A stretch of 64,000 nucleotides of DNA from Candidatus Zixiibacteriota bacterium (GTDB lineage Bacteria; Zixibacteria; MSB-5A5; GN15; FEB-12), in the NCBI GenBank assembly GCA_029860345.1, contig JAOUBJ010000008.1, positions 124,001-188,000 of the forward strand, given 5' to 3'. Below are positions 7,149 to 16,696 of this stretch, one piece after another (positions within the stretch are counted from its first letter, which is position 1; each line of letters opens with the position of its first letter). The translations under genes were made by a program, and so were the position numbers. The notes below the pieces were generated by a model that saw only the letters and a list, made by a program, of their open reading frames with translations, searched no databases and was not told where the DNA came from.

Positions 7149-9392
7149 ATGAGACACATCAATGTGACATTGGACGTCCTCGGCGTTTCCAGAAGCGGCA
7201 AAGGCAGCATTGTGATGTGGGCAGTGGTACTGCTGGCATTATTCACTCTCACGGATCGAGCCGACGCCCGGGTCTGGGAACATACAAGCGGACCGCTGGG
7301 GGGGGGAGTCGATTTCCTTGCCAGCGACTCAAGCGGTTACATGTTTACCAGCGGCTATGTCGGCAAGTGCTTTCGTTCTGCCGACGATGGAGATAACTGG
7401 ACGCAGCTCAGCGTTGACTGGAATGCCGGTGTGAGTGCGTTCGCAGTCAACGCCACCGGTGACATTTTTGTTGGTACCGATGGTGACGGCATTTATCGCT
7501 CCACTGACAACGGCGACAACTGGACGCAGCTCAACCTTGGCATGACGGTTTTATCCGCAAAGGATTTGGCCATCAGCCCCACCGGTGACATTTTCGCCGG
7601 GATTTGGTATCACGGCATTTATCGATCGTCCGACAACGGCGACACCTGGACGCTGGTCAATGGTAGTGTGCCGGTTACTTCTGTCTATTCTCTCGCCGTC
7701 AACTCAAGCGGTGACATATTTGCCGGTACTCGTAATGACGGTGTTTATCGTTCTACCGACAATGGCGACAACTGGACACAGATCGTCACTGGTTTGTCGT
7801 CAGCCCTGAGAATCTACTCTCTCGCCGTAAACTCCGGCGATGCCATTTTTGCCGGAACTGCAACCTACGGTGTGTATCGTTCTACTGACAACGGCGATAA
7901 TTGGTCGCAGATCAACAGCGGCATGGGCAATGGTACGGTCTCTGAAATAGCCATTGGCTCCACCGACGACATGTTTATCACTAACTCATTTACGGGTGTT
8001 TATCGTTCGACTGATAATGGAGATACCTGGACACAGGTCAACAGTGGATTATCGACGACAGCTGTCCAGGCCCTGGCCTTCGGGTCCAGCGGTAACATAT
8101 TTGTAGGCACAAAGGGCAGTGGTGTTTTTCGGTCGGGTGACAGTGGTGCCAACTGGGTCGAGATCAACAATGGCCTGACAGCTACCAGACCCTCGGCCCT
8201 CGCATTTAACGCAGGCGGCGACATTTTTGCCGGTACAATCGGCGATTTCTTTCGTTCGACCGACAACGGTGACACCTGGACTCAGATCAGTTTAAGTACG
8301 GGCTATACTTCGGTCCAGGCAGCCGCCGTCAACTCCGGAGGTGACATATTTGCAGGCGTCAGTTCTGGTGGTGTCTATCGTTCCACAGACAACGGCGACA
8401 ACTGGGCACAGACAACCAATGGACTGGGGAGCCCCACGGTCGGTGCTTTCGCCATAAGCACAGGTGGTGAGGTTTTTGCCGGTACTTTAGGTTCAGGTGT
8501 CTTTCGTTCAAATGACAATGGCGACAACTGGATACCGATCAACGATGGGATGATCAACCTGTATGTCAACGCTCTGGCTATCAACTCAGGCGGTGACATC
8601 TTTGCCGGGACGCGGGCCGGCAGTGTTCACCGTTCTACCAACAATGGCGATAACTGGACGCAGATCGAGCTGAGTCCGACGGTTTTTAGTGTCAGATCAC
8701 TGGCCATCAACTCGGCCGGTGACATTTTTGCCGGCACTAGTGCAGACGGCCTTTATCGTTCTACTGACAACGGCGATACCTGGACACAAATCTACAATTA
8801 TGCAAGTCTACCTTCGATCCGGGCAATCGTAGTCAATACCAGCGATGATCTGTTTATCACGAATTCTTTTGACGGCGTTCTACGTTCTACGGACAATGGA
8901 GATACCTGGATGGCGCTCAATTATGGCCTTCCCGGTTTAGAACTCCATGCTCTCGCCATCAGTTTCACCGACGACATAGTTGCCGGTATCTGGGGTGAGG
9001 GCGTTTACCGCTTGACTGAGTGCCCGGACGTTGATGCCGACTGGGTCTGTGATGCCTTTGACAACTGCCTCAATACGGCCAACGGCCCGCAAACAGATAA
9101 TGACCAGGACGGCCTTGGGGATGCCTGCGAATGTTGCTGTTCTCTGCGCGGGGATGTGGATCAATCCGGCACCTTGCCTGCACCCGACATTGCTGATCTG
9201 ACCTTCCTGGTAGACTTCATGTTCGCGGGCGGGCTTGCTCCGTCTTGTATGGGCAACGCTGATGTCGATGGTGATGCCGAGTGCCAGCCTACGTGCGGCG
9301 ACAGTCCTGATATCAGTGACCTGGTGTATCTTGTGGACTACATGTTCCAGGGTGGTCCGGCACCATTAGTTTGTCCGAGCGGCTGCAAGTAA
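7149..9392 (+). CDS. Secreted Asp-box (BNR) propeller protein with dockerin
   Basis: 747 residues. The frame runs further upstream, but those codons overlap the promoter; the ATG at 7149 has GGAGGA at good spacing and begins a long signal peptide (cut near ADARVWE). Thirteen clear Asp-box motifs (YRSTDNGDNWTQ) plus one degenerate copy repeat every 42-44 residues, again 14 blades, as in sialidase or Vps10-type propellers. No catalytic sialidase residues were identified, so binding or structure is more likely than glycosidase activity. A TSP3-like stretch (DNDQDGLGDACE) follows. The dockerin-like C-terminus is richer in cysteines than the others and ends VCPSGCK. Confidence 0.85.
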   Translation: MRHINVTLDVLGVSRSGKGSIVMWAVVLLALFTLTDRADARVWEHTSGPLGGGVDFLASDSSGYMFTSGYVGKCFRSADDGDNWTQLSVDWNAGVSAFAVNATGDIFVGTDGDGIYRSTDNGDNWTQLNLGMTVLSAKDLAISPTGDIFAGIWYHGIYRSSDNGDTWTLVNGSVPVTSVYSLAVNSSGDIFAGTRNDGVYRSTDNGDNWTQIVTGLSSALRIYSLAVNSGDAIFAGTATYGVYRSTDNGDNWSQINSGMGNGTVSEIAIGSTDDMFITNSFTGVYRSTDNGDTWTQVNSGLSTTAVQALAFGSSGNIFVGTKGSGVFRSGDSGANWVEINNGLTATRPSALAFNAGGDIFAGTIGDFFRSTDNGDTWTQISLSTGYTSVQAAAVNSGGDIFAGVSSGGVYRSTDNGDNWAQTTNGLGSPTVGAFAISTGGEVFAGTLGSGVFRSNDNGDNWIPINDGMINLYVNALAINSGGDIFAGTRAGSVHRSTNNGDNWTQIELSPTVFSVRSLAINSAGDIFAGTSADGLYRSTDNGDTWTQIYNYASLPSIRAIVVNTSDDLFITNSFDGVLRSTDNGDTWMALNYGLPGLELHALAISFTDDIVAGIWGEGVYRLTECPDVDADWVCDAFDNCLNTANGPQTDNDQDGLGDACECCCSLRGDVDQSGTLPAPDIADLTFLVDFMFAGGLAPSCMGNADVDGDAECQPTCGDSPDISDLVYLVDYMFQGGPAPLVCPSGCK

Positions 9393-9949
9393 CATTGCAG
9401 TGTTGCACATGTTCCTTTTCCCCGCCATGGGCGGGGGATGAGACCCTGTGCATAGCGGACCGGCAAAATCAAAAGCTTCAACCCACAGCAAGGGGAGTGT
9501 GGACATACCCCTGAAGCCGTCAGGTGACCTGTGTTGCAGTGTTGGTGCTGTCAGGCGACTCGCCTGACGGCCATTGGGTTGGGCGGCAGGTGTCGGGCGG
9601 GGTCGCCCAACACCACCTGTGAGCCAAGCCTTTTTCGACATATCCCAAGGTGATGGGTCACCCGTGTCAAGTGAAGATGGATTCCCGCCTACGCGGGAAT
9701 GACAGAGGGGACGCGCGTAGCGCGAGATGGTGATTTATCACCCTTCAACTCCGCTCAGGATGAGGTTGGGTGTGCTTAGGCTGAGGTTGGCTGGACTCAG
9801 GATTAGGTTTCTGAAACCCGGACTGAAGTCCGGGCCACGCAGTCACTAATTTCATGCGGGCACCAATACACCCCTCGACTGCGCTCGGGGTGACGTGGTG
9901 AAGATGGATGCCGGATCAAGTCCGGCATGACAAAGCGTGGGCTGTCCAC
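9393..9949. repeat. Intergenic mosaic of dispersed repeats
   Basis: No gene seen. It holds a CCCCGCC/GGCGGGG hairpin near 9420, the element GGGGTCGCCCAACACCACCT (about 9598-9618, again at about 14770-14790), two hairpins of the ATTCCCGCCTACGCGGGAAT type (near 9680) and copies of the GACTCCGCTCAGG repeat (near 9740 and 9875). Confidence 0.6.
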
Positions 9950-9974
9950 AAAAAAACGGATGGGAATCCATCCG
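9950..9974 (-). terminator. Intrinsic terminator of the sigma-54 activator gene
   Basis: On the minus strand CGGATGG-ATTC-CCATCCG is followed by seven T. It lies about 30 bases after the stop codon of the gene ending at 10006. Confidence 0.85.
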
Positions 9975-10005
9975 CGCGTTGTCATCTAAAGTGTCGGGGG
10001 TGAGT

Positions 10006-12951
10006 TTATGTCGCTCGTTTGAACTGATCCAGATCGATGTCGTACTGCTTGATCTTAAGCCGCAAAGTTGACTCCGGAATGTTCAGAAAAGCGGCTGCAT
10101 GTTTCTTGATTCCGCGCTTGGCGGCCAGAGCTTTCTCAATAAAGACCCGCTCGTGCCCGGCCAGGTAATCATACAAACCATACCGATCATTGAATTCAAT
10201 GGCATCAATCGAAGCGGTTGCTGCTTCCGCATCGCCATTACCGCCCGATTCTACTCTTGGCTGGCTGCAAATCTTCTCGGACACCAACTCGATATTGATT
10301 TCGGCACTGTCACCGGATAACAGGATCAGTTTCTTGATTTCGTTTTCCAATTCGCGAACGTTGCCCGGCCAATCATAAGCCACCAGCACACGCAGCACCT
10401 CAGCGGATAGCTGTTTGCCGCTCTGGTTCAGGAAATGTTCGATCAAAAGCGGGATGTCCTCACGTCGATCACGCAAGGGCGGAAGGCGGAATGTCATGGC
10501 CGACAGTCGATAGTAAAGATCCTGCCGGAACTGTTTGGCCGTCATCAGTTCTTTGAGGTCTCGGTTGGTGGCCGACACAATTCGGACATCCACCTGCCGA
10601 GGTGTCGTCTCACCCAGCCTGACAATCTCCTTTTCTTCGAGAATGCGCAGTACTTTGGCCTGTATTGAGAGGGGCATATCACCGATCTCATCAAGGAAGA
10701 AAGTCCCTCGGTCGGCTTCTTCAAACAGACCCGGTTTGTCACGGTCGGCGCCGGTGAAGGCACCGCGTCGATATCCGAAAAGCTCGGATTCCAGAAGCGA
10801 CTCGGGCAGGGCGGCACAATTGACCGATATAAATCTCTGGTCCTTGCGATCCGAATTGTAATGAATGGCCCGGGCCAAAAGGTCTTTGCCGCAACCTGTT
10901 TCACCTTCCACTGAGAGAGATATGTTTGAGTTCACCACTTGCCGCAACTGAGCAAGCATCGACAACATCTCAGGGCTGCAGGTAATAATGTTCGGGAAAG
11001 CCGCCTCTTTCATTAATTGACTCTTGAGACGACGATTATCCTCAAGCAGTTTGTTCTTCTGAATCTCGACCCATTTGAACGCGATCAGTTCTGAGAACCC
11101 GACGGCAAAGTTCAGTTGTATCTGATTGAACGGGCTGAGACAATTATCGGTTGATAGCCGATCAAGATAGAGATAGCCCACAGCGCCGTCGCTGGTTTGG
11201 AACGGTACGACAATAACGCTTGCGACAACATCGGCCACATCGCTGAACAGTTCATTAATGAAAGGATCACGACGGCAGTCCAGAAGAAGCGTCGGCCGGT
11301 CGGGTGCGATCTCTTCACCGATCAAGCCGCCAAAGCGCTCAGTGAATCTCTTGATATGAGCACCATCTACCGGGAATGACGACAGCACCGTCTCATCGGA
11401 GGCGTCCGGCACAAAAATCAAGGCGCGGTCTCCACCTGTCTTCTCCAGTAACACCGAAAGTATGGTTTCCATCTGGGAACCCTGAAGATTGGACAGTTCG
11501 TCCGGACTGATCAGTGTGCCGAAAATCTTAAAGTTGTTTTCATTTGAGACCGACAGGGCTACTGCCTGTTCGGATAGTGACCTGAGATACTTGGTTACCG
11601 CCCGTACTTTGGTGGCGGCATCAAGAGCGGCAAAGCCTTTTTCGGCCCGGCTCAGTTTTCTGAATCCGGAAGCGAGATCACCCTGCCGGCAGGCGAACAT
11701 TCCGGCCCTGAAATTGGCTTCGCTCATCCAGTAGTTCAGTTTTAGGCGACGGAAAAGGCGGTGTGCTTCATCCAAAGAAGCCCGGACCTTTTCCGAATCC
11801 TCGCATTGCGCCGCCATGCAGATATCGGAATAGACCAACAAGGTGCGAGCCAGTTCATACGGGTCACCCACATCTTTGAGCACCTCAATGGCCGTTCGGC
11901 CATGCTCCAGGGCGGCTTCGTAATCTGCCTGGGCCGCGAAAACACGGGCTATGACACTTCGCGATAAACCGATCTCCAGTTTCTCACCCAGGGCCAGCGC
12001 GAGTTCCAACGCCTTCTGGCCGTATTTCATAGCTTCGTCGAAATTATCCAGCGTCAGTTCCACTTCGGCCAATCGACGGGCCGACTGAGAGACCAGAGCG
12101 GAACCCGGCGACAGGGTAAGACCAGCCCGGTATGCCTCGCTCAGAATGGCCTTGGCCTTAAAGATGTCTCCCTTTTCATAAGCCAGTTCACCGGCGTATT
12201 CCAGATAAATGACACGTTCGTACTTGAGATCGATGCGGTTAATAATCTCCAGGGCGCAATCCAGGCTGCGCTGCGCCACCAGGAACTGGCGCTTGATCAT
12301 CTGGAGCAACCCGAGCGACAGCAGGTTCATCGCTTCGGACATATCTTCGTGATTGTCGTGGTTTCTCTTGACCGTTGCTTCCAGGTCCTTTTCGGCCTGC
12401 ACCCATTGGCCGGTGCGAATGCGTGTCCGTCCCAGGTTACCCGTAAGCTGGGCAACTTTGCGCGGGTTGTCGCCGATCATACCCAGAGCGGTTTCCAGGA
12501 AATTGACACAAGCGGAATAATCACAATGCAGGTAGGCAATACCTGCCAACTGGTTGAGAGAGTCTACCTGTCCGTCGACGTCGGTGGCTCGACGATATGC
12601 GGCCACCGCGTCACGCCCTCGGATTTCAGCGTTTTTCAGGTCTCCCAACATGCGGTAGGCTTTAGAAAGCACCAACTGCGCACGACCATAGCGTCTATTA
12701 AGTGGGAATTCACCGAGAATCTTAGCCGCCTTAAGACCATCTTCGACAGCGTCTTTATAATTACCCTCAATGAGACTGCCGTCGGCCGACAGCAACAGAT
12801 AGAGGGCGCGCTCGTGAAGATGGGTCCCAAAGTCATCTTCACTCAACTGCCGCAATTCACGCAGTGAGTGCTGATGCCTTCTTTGGCGAAACTGCTCCTC
12901 AATGGCCAGCAGTCTGGGATCAAAACTGATCTTCGGTGAGGAAAGATTCAT
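10006..12951 (-). CDS. TPR-GAF sigma-54-dependent transcriptional activator
   Basis: 981 residues. Residues 1 to about 440 are tetratricopeptide repeats, about 480-620 look like a GAF sensory domain, and about 650-880 are a sigma-54 AAA+ domain. That domain has Walker A GETGCGKD, the sigma-54 contact loop GAFTGAD, and ATNRDLKEL near the sensor I position. The C-terminus (about 925-975) is a Fis-type helix-turn-helix (KHAAAFLNIPESTLRLKIK). There is no receiver domain, so control is probably by ligand or protein binding to the TPR/GAF part rather than phosphorylation. Walker A has C where T is usual. The gene is 48 bases downstream of a small secreted protein gene and should share its promoter. 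rpoN itself is at 60252. Confidence 0.92.
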   Translation of the reverse strand: MNLSSPKISFDPRLLAIEEQFRQRRHQHSLRELRQLSEDDFGTHLHERALYLLLSADGSLIEGNYKDAVEDGLKAAKILGEFPLNRRYGRAQLVLSKAYRMLGDLKNAEIRGRDAVAAYRRATDVDGQVDSLNQLAGIAYLHCDYSACVNFLETALGMIGDNPRKVAQLTGNLGRTRIRTGQWVQAEKDLEATVKRNHDNHEDMSEAMNLLSLGLLQMIKRQFLVAQRSLDCALEIINRIDLKYERVIYLEYAGELAYEKGDIFKAKAILSEAYRAGLTLSPGSALVSQSARRLAEVELTLDNFDEAMKYGQKALELALALGEKLEIGLSRSVIARVFAAQADYEAALEHGRTAIEVLKDVGDPYELARTLLVYSDICMAAQCEDSEKVRASLDEAHRLFRRLKLNYWMSEANFRAGMFACRQGDLASGFRKLSRAEKGFAALDAATKVRAVTKYLRSLSEQAVALSVSNENNFKIFGTLISPDELSNLQGSQMETILSVLLEKTGGDRALIFVPDASDETVLSSFPVDGAHIKRFTERFGGLIGEEIAPDRPTLLLDCRRDPFINELFSDVADVVASVIVVPFQTSDGAVGYLYLDRLSTDNCLSPFNQIQLNFAVGFSELIAFKWVEIQKNKLLEDNRRLKSQLMKEAAFPNIITCSPEMLSMLAQLRQVVNSNISLSVEGETGCGKDLLARAIHYNSDRKDQRFISVNCAALPESLLESELFGYRRGAFTGADRDKPGLFEEADRGTFFLDEIGDMPLSIQAKVLRILEEKEIVRLGETTPRQVDVRIVSATNRDLKELMTAKQFRQDLYYRLSAMTFRLPPLRDRREDIPLLIEHFLNQSGKQLSAEVLRVLVAYDWPGNVRELENEIKKLILLSGDSAEINIELVSEKICSQPRVESGGNGDAEAATASIDAIEFNDRYGLYDYLAGHERVFIEKALAAKRGIKKHAAAFLNIPESTLRLKIKQYDIDLDQFKRAT

Positions 12952-12999
12952 CGTTTCTTCCGGTCCCTACGCTTCGATTGTTCTTCGGTCGATCGTTTT

Positions 13000-13350
13000 C
13001 TACTGGGCGGTCACATTGCCGCTGCTTTCTTCTACCACTACCCGTTTCTCATCGGAGGTTTCGTTTTCACCCCCGAAGATATACGTGACGATCTCGTAGG
13101 ATAACTGGAAGGCAAACCCGGACAGCCAATCGGGACCAAAACCGTCGCCGATTGAAGTCGTTCCCTCAAAGTTTAGGGAATCGCCGGGCGGAGGAACGAT
13201 GGAGTCACCGTCACTACCGTTTCCATCATCACCGCCACCGGTGTCATCCACATCCCACGGATCCTCAACAGAAAGTACAGGAGCGGAGATAAAGCAGACT
13301 AGAGCAAGCGAGAGCAACATAATCGCTGCAATCAGTCTTGAACCCTTCAT
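13000..13350 (-). CDS. Small secreted acidic protein, unknown function
   Basis: 116 residues with a clear Sec signal peptide (about 1-27, AAIMLLSLALVCFISAPVLS), an Asp/Gly/Ser-rich stretch (VDDTGGGDDGNGSDGDS), a more hydrophobic segment (DWLSGFAFQLSYEIVTYIFG) and a charged tail. AAGGAGGAAAAGCAA precedes the ATG. It is the first gene of a two-gene operon with the TPR-GAF sigma-54 activator. I recognise no family. The pairing suggests it is either an exported target of the regulator or a signal sensed by it; both are speculation. Confidence 0.75.
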   Translation of the reverse strand: MKGSRLIAAIMLLSLALVCFISAPVLSVEDPWDVDDTGGGDDGNGSDGDSIVPPPGDSLNFEGTTSIGDGFGPDWLSGFAFQLSYEIVTYIFGGENETSDEKRVVVEESSGNVTAQ

Positions 13351-13461
13351 TTGCTTTTCCTCCTTCAGTTTGCGCCACCGGATTGGCCGTCCGGTGTCGA
13401 AACTTAGGATGGCGCGCTATTTGCGCACCTTAGGTTAAAAATCGCATATCTTGCCACGCAT

Positions 13462-13490
13462 AGGATAACAATTCAGTATACACTTGTCAA
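13462..13490 (-). promoter_or_regulatory. Promoter of the secreted protein-sigma-54 activator operon
   Basis: TTGACA (13485-13490) and TATCCT (13462-13467) on the minus strand, 17 bases apart. The roughly 100-base leader contains the perfect hairpin CACCGGA-N7-TCCGGTG and two GCGCAAA motifs. The regulator is therefore made from a sigma-70-type promoter. Confidence 0.7.
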
Positions 13491-13560
13491 GCAAGAATTT
13501 ACAAATCGCAGATTCTGCGCCACGCTGTTATACCCTCCGTTATAAAACAAAACAGCCCGA

Positions 13561-14604
13561 TCATACCGTTTGTTCCAGCAAAGAGGCTAACTCGGTGCAG
13601 ACCTCCTCAACGCTGATTTCGGCCATGCACTGCATCTGCCTCTCCCCTTTCAGCGGGCAAACATTCTTAACACAACTGATACAGCCAAGCTGCCGGCGGT
13701 AAATCATCCGCTTGAGCGGCGATATTGGTGAGGTCTCGCTCGGATCGTCGGCGCCCGACAGAACCACCAGAGGCGCCCCGACCGCGGCAGCCAGGTGAGC
13801 CGGACCGGAATCGTTGCCCAGGAAGAACCGGGCCCGGGAAATAAGAGCGGCCAATTCGCGCAGCGTTGTCTTTCCGGCCAAATTGGTGACTTGGTGGGTC
13901 CCGGCCGCCGTCGCTATCTCATTGCCCAGGGTCGAGTTGTCTTTAGTCCCGACCAGGATTACACTCAGGCCGAAACGTGTTATAATCTGTTTGATCGCCT
14001 GTGTGTAATTCTCACTCCCCCACCGCCGCGAGGCCGCCACCGCTTGAAAGGCCACAACCGCAAAAGCATCGGTTTCACCTACGTCAAAGCGGGTCAGCAT
14101 CTGATTGGCCAGCTCAGTGTCTGCTTCGTTCAGAAACAACTTGGGTCTGACAAACTCAAGCTCAGCCCCGGACCCACGTCTGAGCAGATTGAAATAGGTC
14201 TCGCTACGATGTGACGAGTTAAGTGGAGTCGGCAACGGCAGCGGGCGGGTCAACAACATTCGGCGACCGTCGGCGATGTAACCGATTCGCTGTTTAACAC
14301 CGGCCAGTTTGAAGCCGGCCGCCGCGCCGAAAGATGGTGGAAGAATATAGCCCAGGTCGTAACTCCCCGGTGCTATGATGTCCTTGATTTTCATCACGCC
14401 GATCAGACCATGAACATGCGCGGTTGGAATCTTCAGAACGTGATCCACACCCGGGTTGGATTCATACAGTTCAGCCAGATGTTCGGGAGTCAGAACGGTA
14501 ACGCGGGAGCCGGGGTAGGCTTCGCGAGTCTCGTTCACCATCGGCAGCGACATGACGCAATCCCCCAGGTGATTGGGGGTGCGGATGATAATCGCCTGAG
14601 ACAT
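13561..14604 (-). CDS. waaF: LPS heptosyltransferase (glycosyltransferase family 9)
   Basis: 347 residues, normal for the ADP-heptose:LPS heptosyltransferase family. The N-terminus IIIRTPNHLGDCVMSLPM matches the first Rossmann fold; GNDSGPAHLAAAVGAP (about 253-268) is the nucleotide-sugar binding motif. A cysteine cluster near the C-terminus (CISCVKNVCPLKG) is typical of heptosyltransferase II proteins. It would add heptose to the inner core on the cytoplasmic face of the inner membrane. No other core genes are adjacent. The ribosome-binding site is weak, so the start relies on the conserved N-terminus. Confidence 0.88.
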   Translation of the reverse strand: MSQAIIIRTPNHLGDCVMSLPMVNETREAYPGSRVTVLTPEHLAELYESNPGVDHVLKIPTAHVHGLIGVMKIKDIIAPGSYDLGYILPPSFGAAAGFKLAGVKQRIGYIADGRRMLLTRPLPLPTPLNSSHRSETYFNLLRRGSGAELEFVRPKLFLNEADTELANQMLTRFDVGETDAFAVVAFQAVAASRRWGSENYTQAIKQIITRFGLSVILVGTKDNSTLGNEIATAAGTHQVTNLAGKTTLRELAALISRARFFLGNDSGPAHLAAAVGAPLVVLSGADDPSETSPISPLKRMIYRRQLGCISCVKNVCPLKGERQMQCMAEISVEEVCTELASLLEQTV

Positions 14605-14818
14605 TAGGGCCTGTTGCTAAACCTCTCTACCCCGAGACAAGGGACCCGGGATGACGGTGCTGTCATGCGACTCTCGTGACAGCCGTGAAACCAGCGCCGT
14701 GGACAGCATGGTAACCCATGAGCCAGTGGAACGGCGCCAAGCGAAAGAAACCGATTTATCGGTGTCGAGCGGGGTCGCCCAACACCACCTGTGATCGACG
14801 GGCTCTCCGACCGAGACA
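14605..14818. repeat. Dispersed repeat copy between waaF and tolC-like gene
   Basis: Contains GCTGTCATGCGACT with CGTGACAGC and a second copy of GGGGTCGCCCAACACCACCT (about 14770-14790), shared with 9598-9618 and, inverted and partial, with 41727-41748. Confidence 0.55.
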
Positions 14819-16264
14819 TTAGTCGAGGTAATTACCTTCCAATTGGATTCTGGTGGAGTAGTATTTTTTTAACTCCTCCAGATGATCGTTCTTGGCTTCC
14901 AACAAAGATATCTCGGACTCAAGGTAGGTCAACTTTGAAATCTGGCCGTCATCCAGTCGCGACTTTGCGATGCCCAGTTTGGTTTCGGCAATGCCGATTT
15001 TCTGCCTGAGCACATCGAGCTTGCGAAAGCTGACATCGGCTTGATTGAGCAGAGTCGCAATCTGAGCCTGGACCGATTTCTCAGTCTTTTCGTACTCCAA
15101 CCTGGCTTGATCGGCCGACAGTCGAGCCGCCTTGACGGCCGCGCCGGAGGCGCCACCATCCCAGAGTGGGTAGGATAGATCCAGCTTGACCTCCCAACTG
15201 TTGGTCTTGAGGTCGTCGGTAATTCCCGCGTCTTCAACTTCACCTCGGCTCATATTATAGTTGGCCGTCAGGGTCCCGGAGAGTCCGTGGGCCGATTCGG
15301 TAAAGCCGGCCGTCCGTTTCTGCTTGTCGTATTCGTACTTCGCCTTCTGGAGCGGAGCGCTGTTTTCCCACTCGGTCAAAAAACGCTGACGAGTGTCCTG
15401 ATCGATATGTCTGACCGAATCGGGCGGCATCAGAGTCTGCGAAGCAACCGACTCCACGTCCAAAAGAGTGGCCAGCGTGCGCCGCTGTTCGGCGGCTACA
15501 TCTTCAGATTCAAACTGCTTCAGTTCCGCATCCAGTCGTCCGGCCAGAGTCTCCAGCCATTGATCGTCGGAGACAATACCGTCGGCTAGCTTGGCTGAAT
15601 CGATGCCGACTTGCAGTTGAGCCCGTTCCAATTCGGCCTCGCTACGATCACGGCTGAGTTTGCTCTGCAACACACCGATGAACGCTTCCACCACCTCAGT
15701 CTTGAGATTTGCCGTTTCCTCCGCCCGTTTCAGTTGGGCCAGTTCGAGATCATCGCGACGGTTGCTGAGGTCATATTTCGGTTGTGACGGTTGCAGCACC
15801 GGCTGGGTGAGCGAAAAGCTGAATCGACCGAGCTGACTGCTTTCGTCAACCTGAACTCCGTCTCGGTTGGGATGTTCTCCATCGCTGTCTGTCAGGTCGG
15901 CTCTGGCAGTGAGTTCACCGCCGGTGATGAGACTCTGTTTCAATGAAATGTCGGCGGCGAGATTCCTGAACGGTTCGCGCATGGTGCTCTTGGTGTCGGT
16001 ACCGTACAAGTATCCCCAGCGTTCATTGGAGCCGTATGACGGCGCCGTTGCATTGATAGAAATCTCAGGCAGATAGAATCCGATCTTCTCGGCGAAGTAC
16101 TGCTGTTCGGCTACTTCAAAGTTGCCTTCAATGATGCCGCCGCGCCCGGTGCGATTGACGGCGATGTCGATTGCCTCGTCCAAAGTCAGCACCTCAGCCG
16201 AAGCCGATGGTACGAACATCAGAAGGAGACATCCAATCCCAACAGTTTTAGCCAACAGCTTCAT
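14819..16264 (-). CDS. TolC-family outer membrane efflux channel
   Basis: 481 residues with a signal peptide (cut near ASAEVLTLDEAI) and two long alpha-helical repeats rich in heptads. This is the usual outer-membrane factor layout, and the start LTLDEAIDIAVNR is typical of the family. AAGGAG lies 9 bases before the ATG. It follows the MacA/MacB-like genes on the same strand and is the likely outer-membrane exit duct of that pump. However, a 432-base block of dispersed repeats separates it from the permease gene. Confidence 0.88.
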   Translation of the reverse strand: MKLLAKTVGIGCLLLMFVPSASAEVLTLDEAIDIAVNRTGRGGIIEGNFEVAEQQYFAEKIGFYLPEISINATAPSYGSNERWGYLYGTDTKSTMREPFRNLAADISLKQSLITGGELTARADLTDSDGEHPNRDGVQVDESSQLGRFSFSLTQPVLQPSQPKYDLSNRRDDLELAQLKRAEETANLKTEVVEAFIGVLQSKLSRDRSEAELERAQLQVGIDSAKLADGIVSDDQWLETLAGRLDAELKQFESEDVAAEQRRTLATLLDVESVASQTLMPPDSVRHIDQDTRQRFLTEWENSAPLQKAKYEYDKQKRTAGFTESAHGLSGTLTANYNMSRGEVEDAGITDDLKTNSWEVKLDLSYPLWDGGASGAAVKAARLSADQARLEYEKTEKSVQAQIATLLNQADVSFRKLDVLRQKIGIAETKLGIAKSRLDDGQISKLTYLESEISLLEAKNDHLEELKKYYSTRIQLEGNYLD

Positions 16265-16696
16265 ATTATTCTGCTCCTTTGTAATCAGTGCCTGCGGTAC
16301 CCACCTCCCGCAGCGCTTTGGGTGGAGTATCTGTACCCCGCGCCCAGTGAACAGCGCGCGAAGCGCCAGAAACAGGCTTGCCTGTCATCCTGAGCGCAGT
16401 CGAAGGGTGAACTAAATTCGCCGTGTGCTTCAAATAACACACCCCTAAATCCCCTCTCAAGAGGGGACTTTGCAGAAAGATAAATCCAATGCTATCACGA
16501 TCCGGTGCGCCCGGAGCGAAGTGTCGGGGGCTCTTCATGGCCGGAGTTGGCCGTGTCACCCTGAGCGCAGTCGAAGGGTTCTTCATCTCGCCACCATGCC
16601 CCACGGTACGGCGCGGAGTGCCGGACATCCATTCGTGGGCCTCCCGAAAGAGGTGCCCGAAGGGCGGCGTGTGTTACTTGAATCGAAGTCGCCCAC
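16265..16696. repeat. Dispersed-repeat block inside the efflux gene set
   Basis: 432 bases with no gene. It holds two copies of CCTGAGCGCAGTCGAAGGGT (near 16385 and 16560) and a CCCCTCTCAAGAGGGG palindrome (near 16455). Open frames across it are artefacts of these repeats. The block splits an otherwise co-directional permease-tolC pair. Confidence 0.65.
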
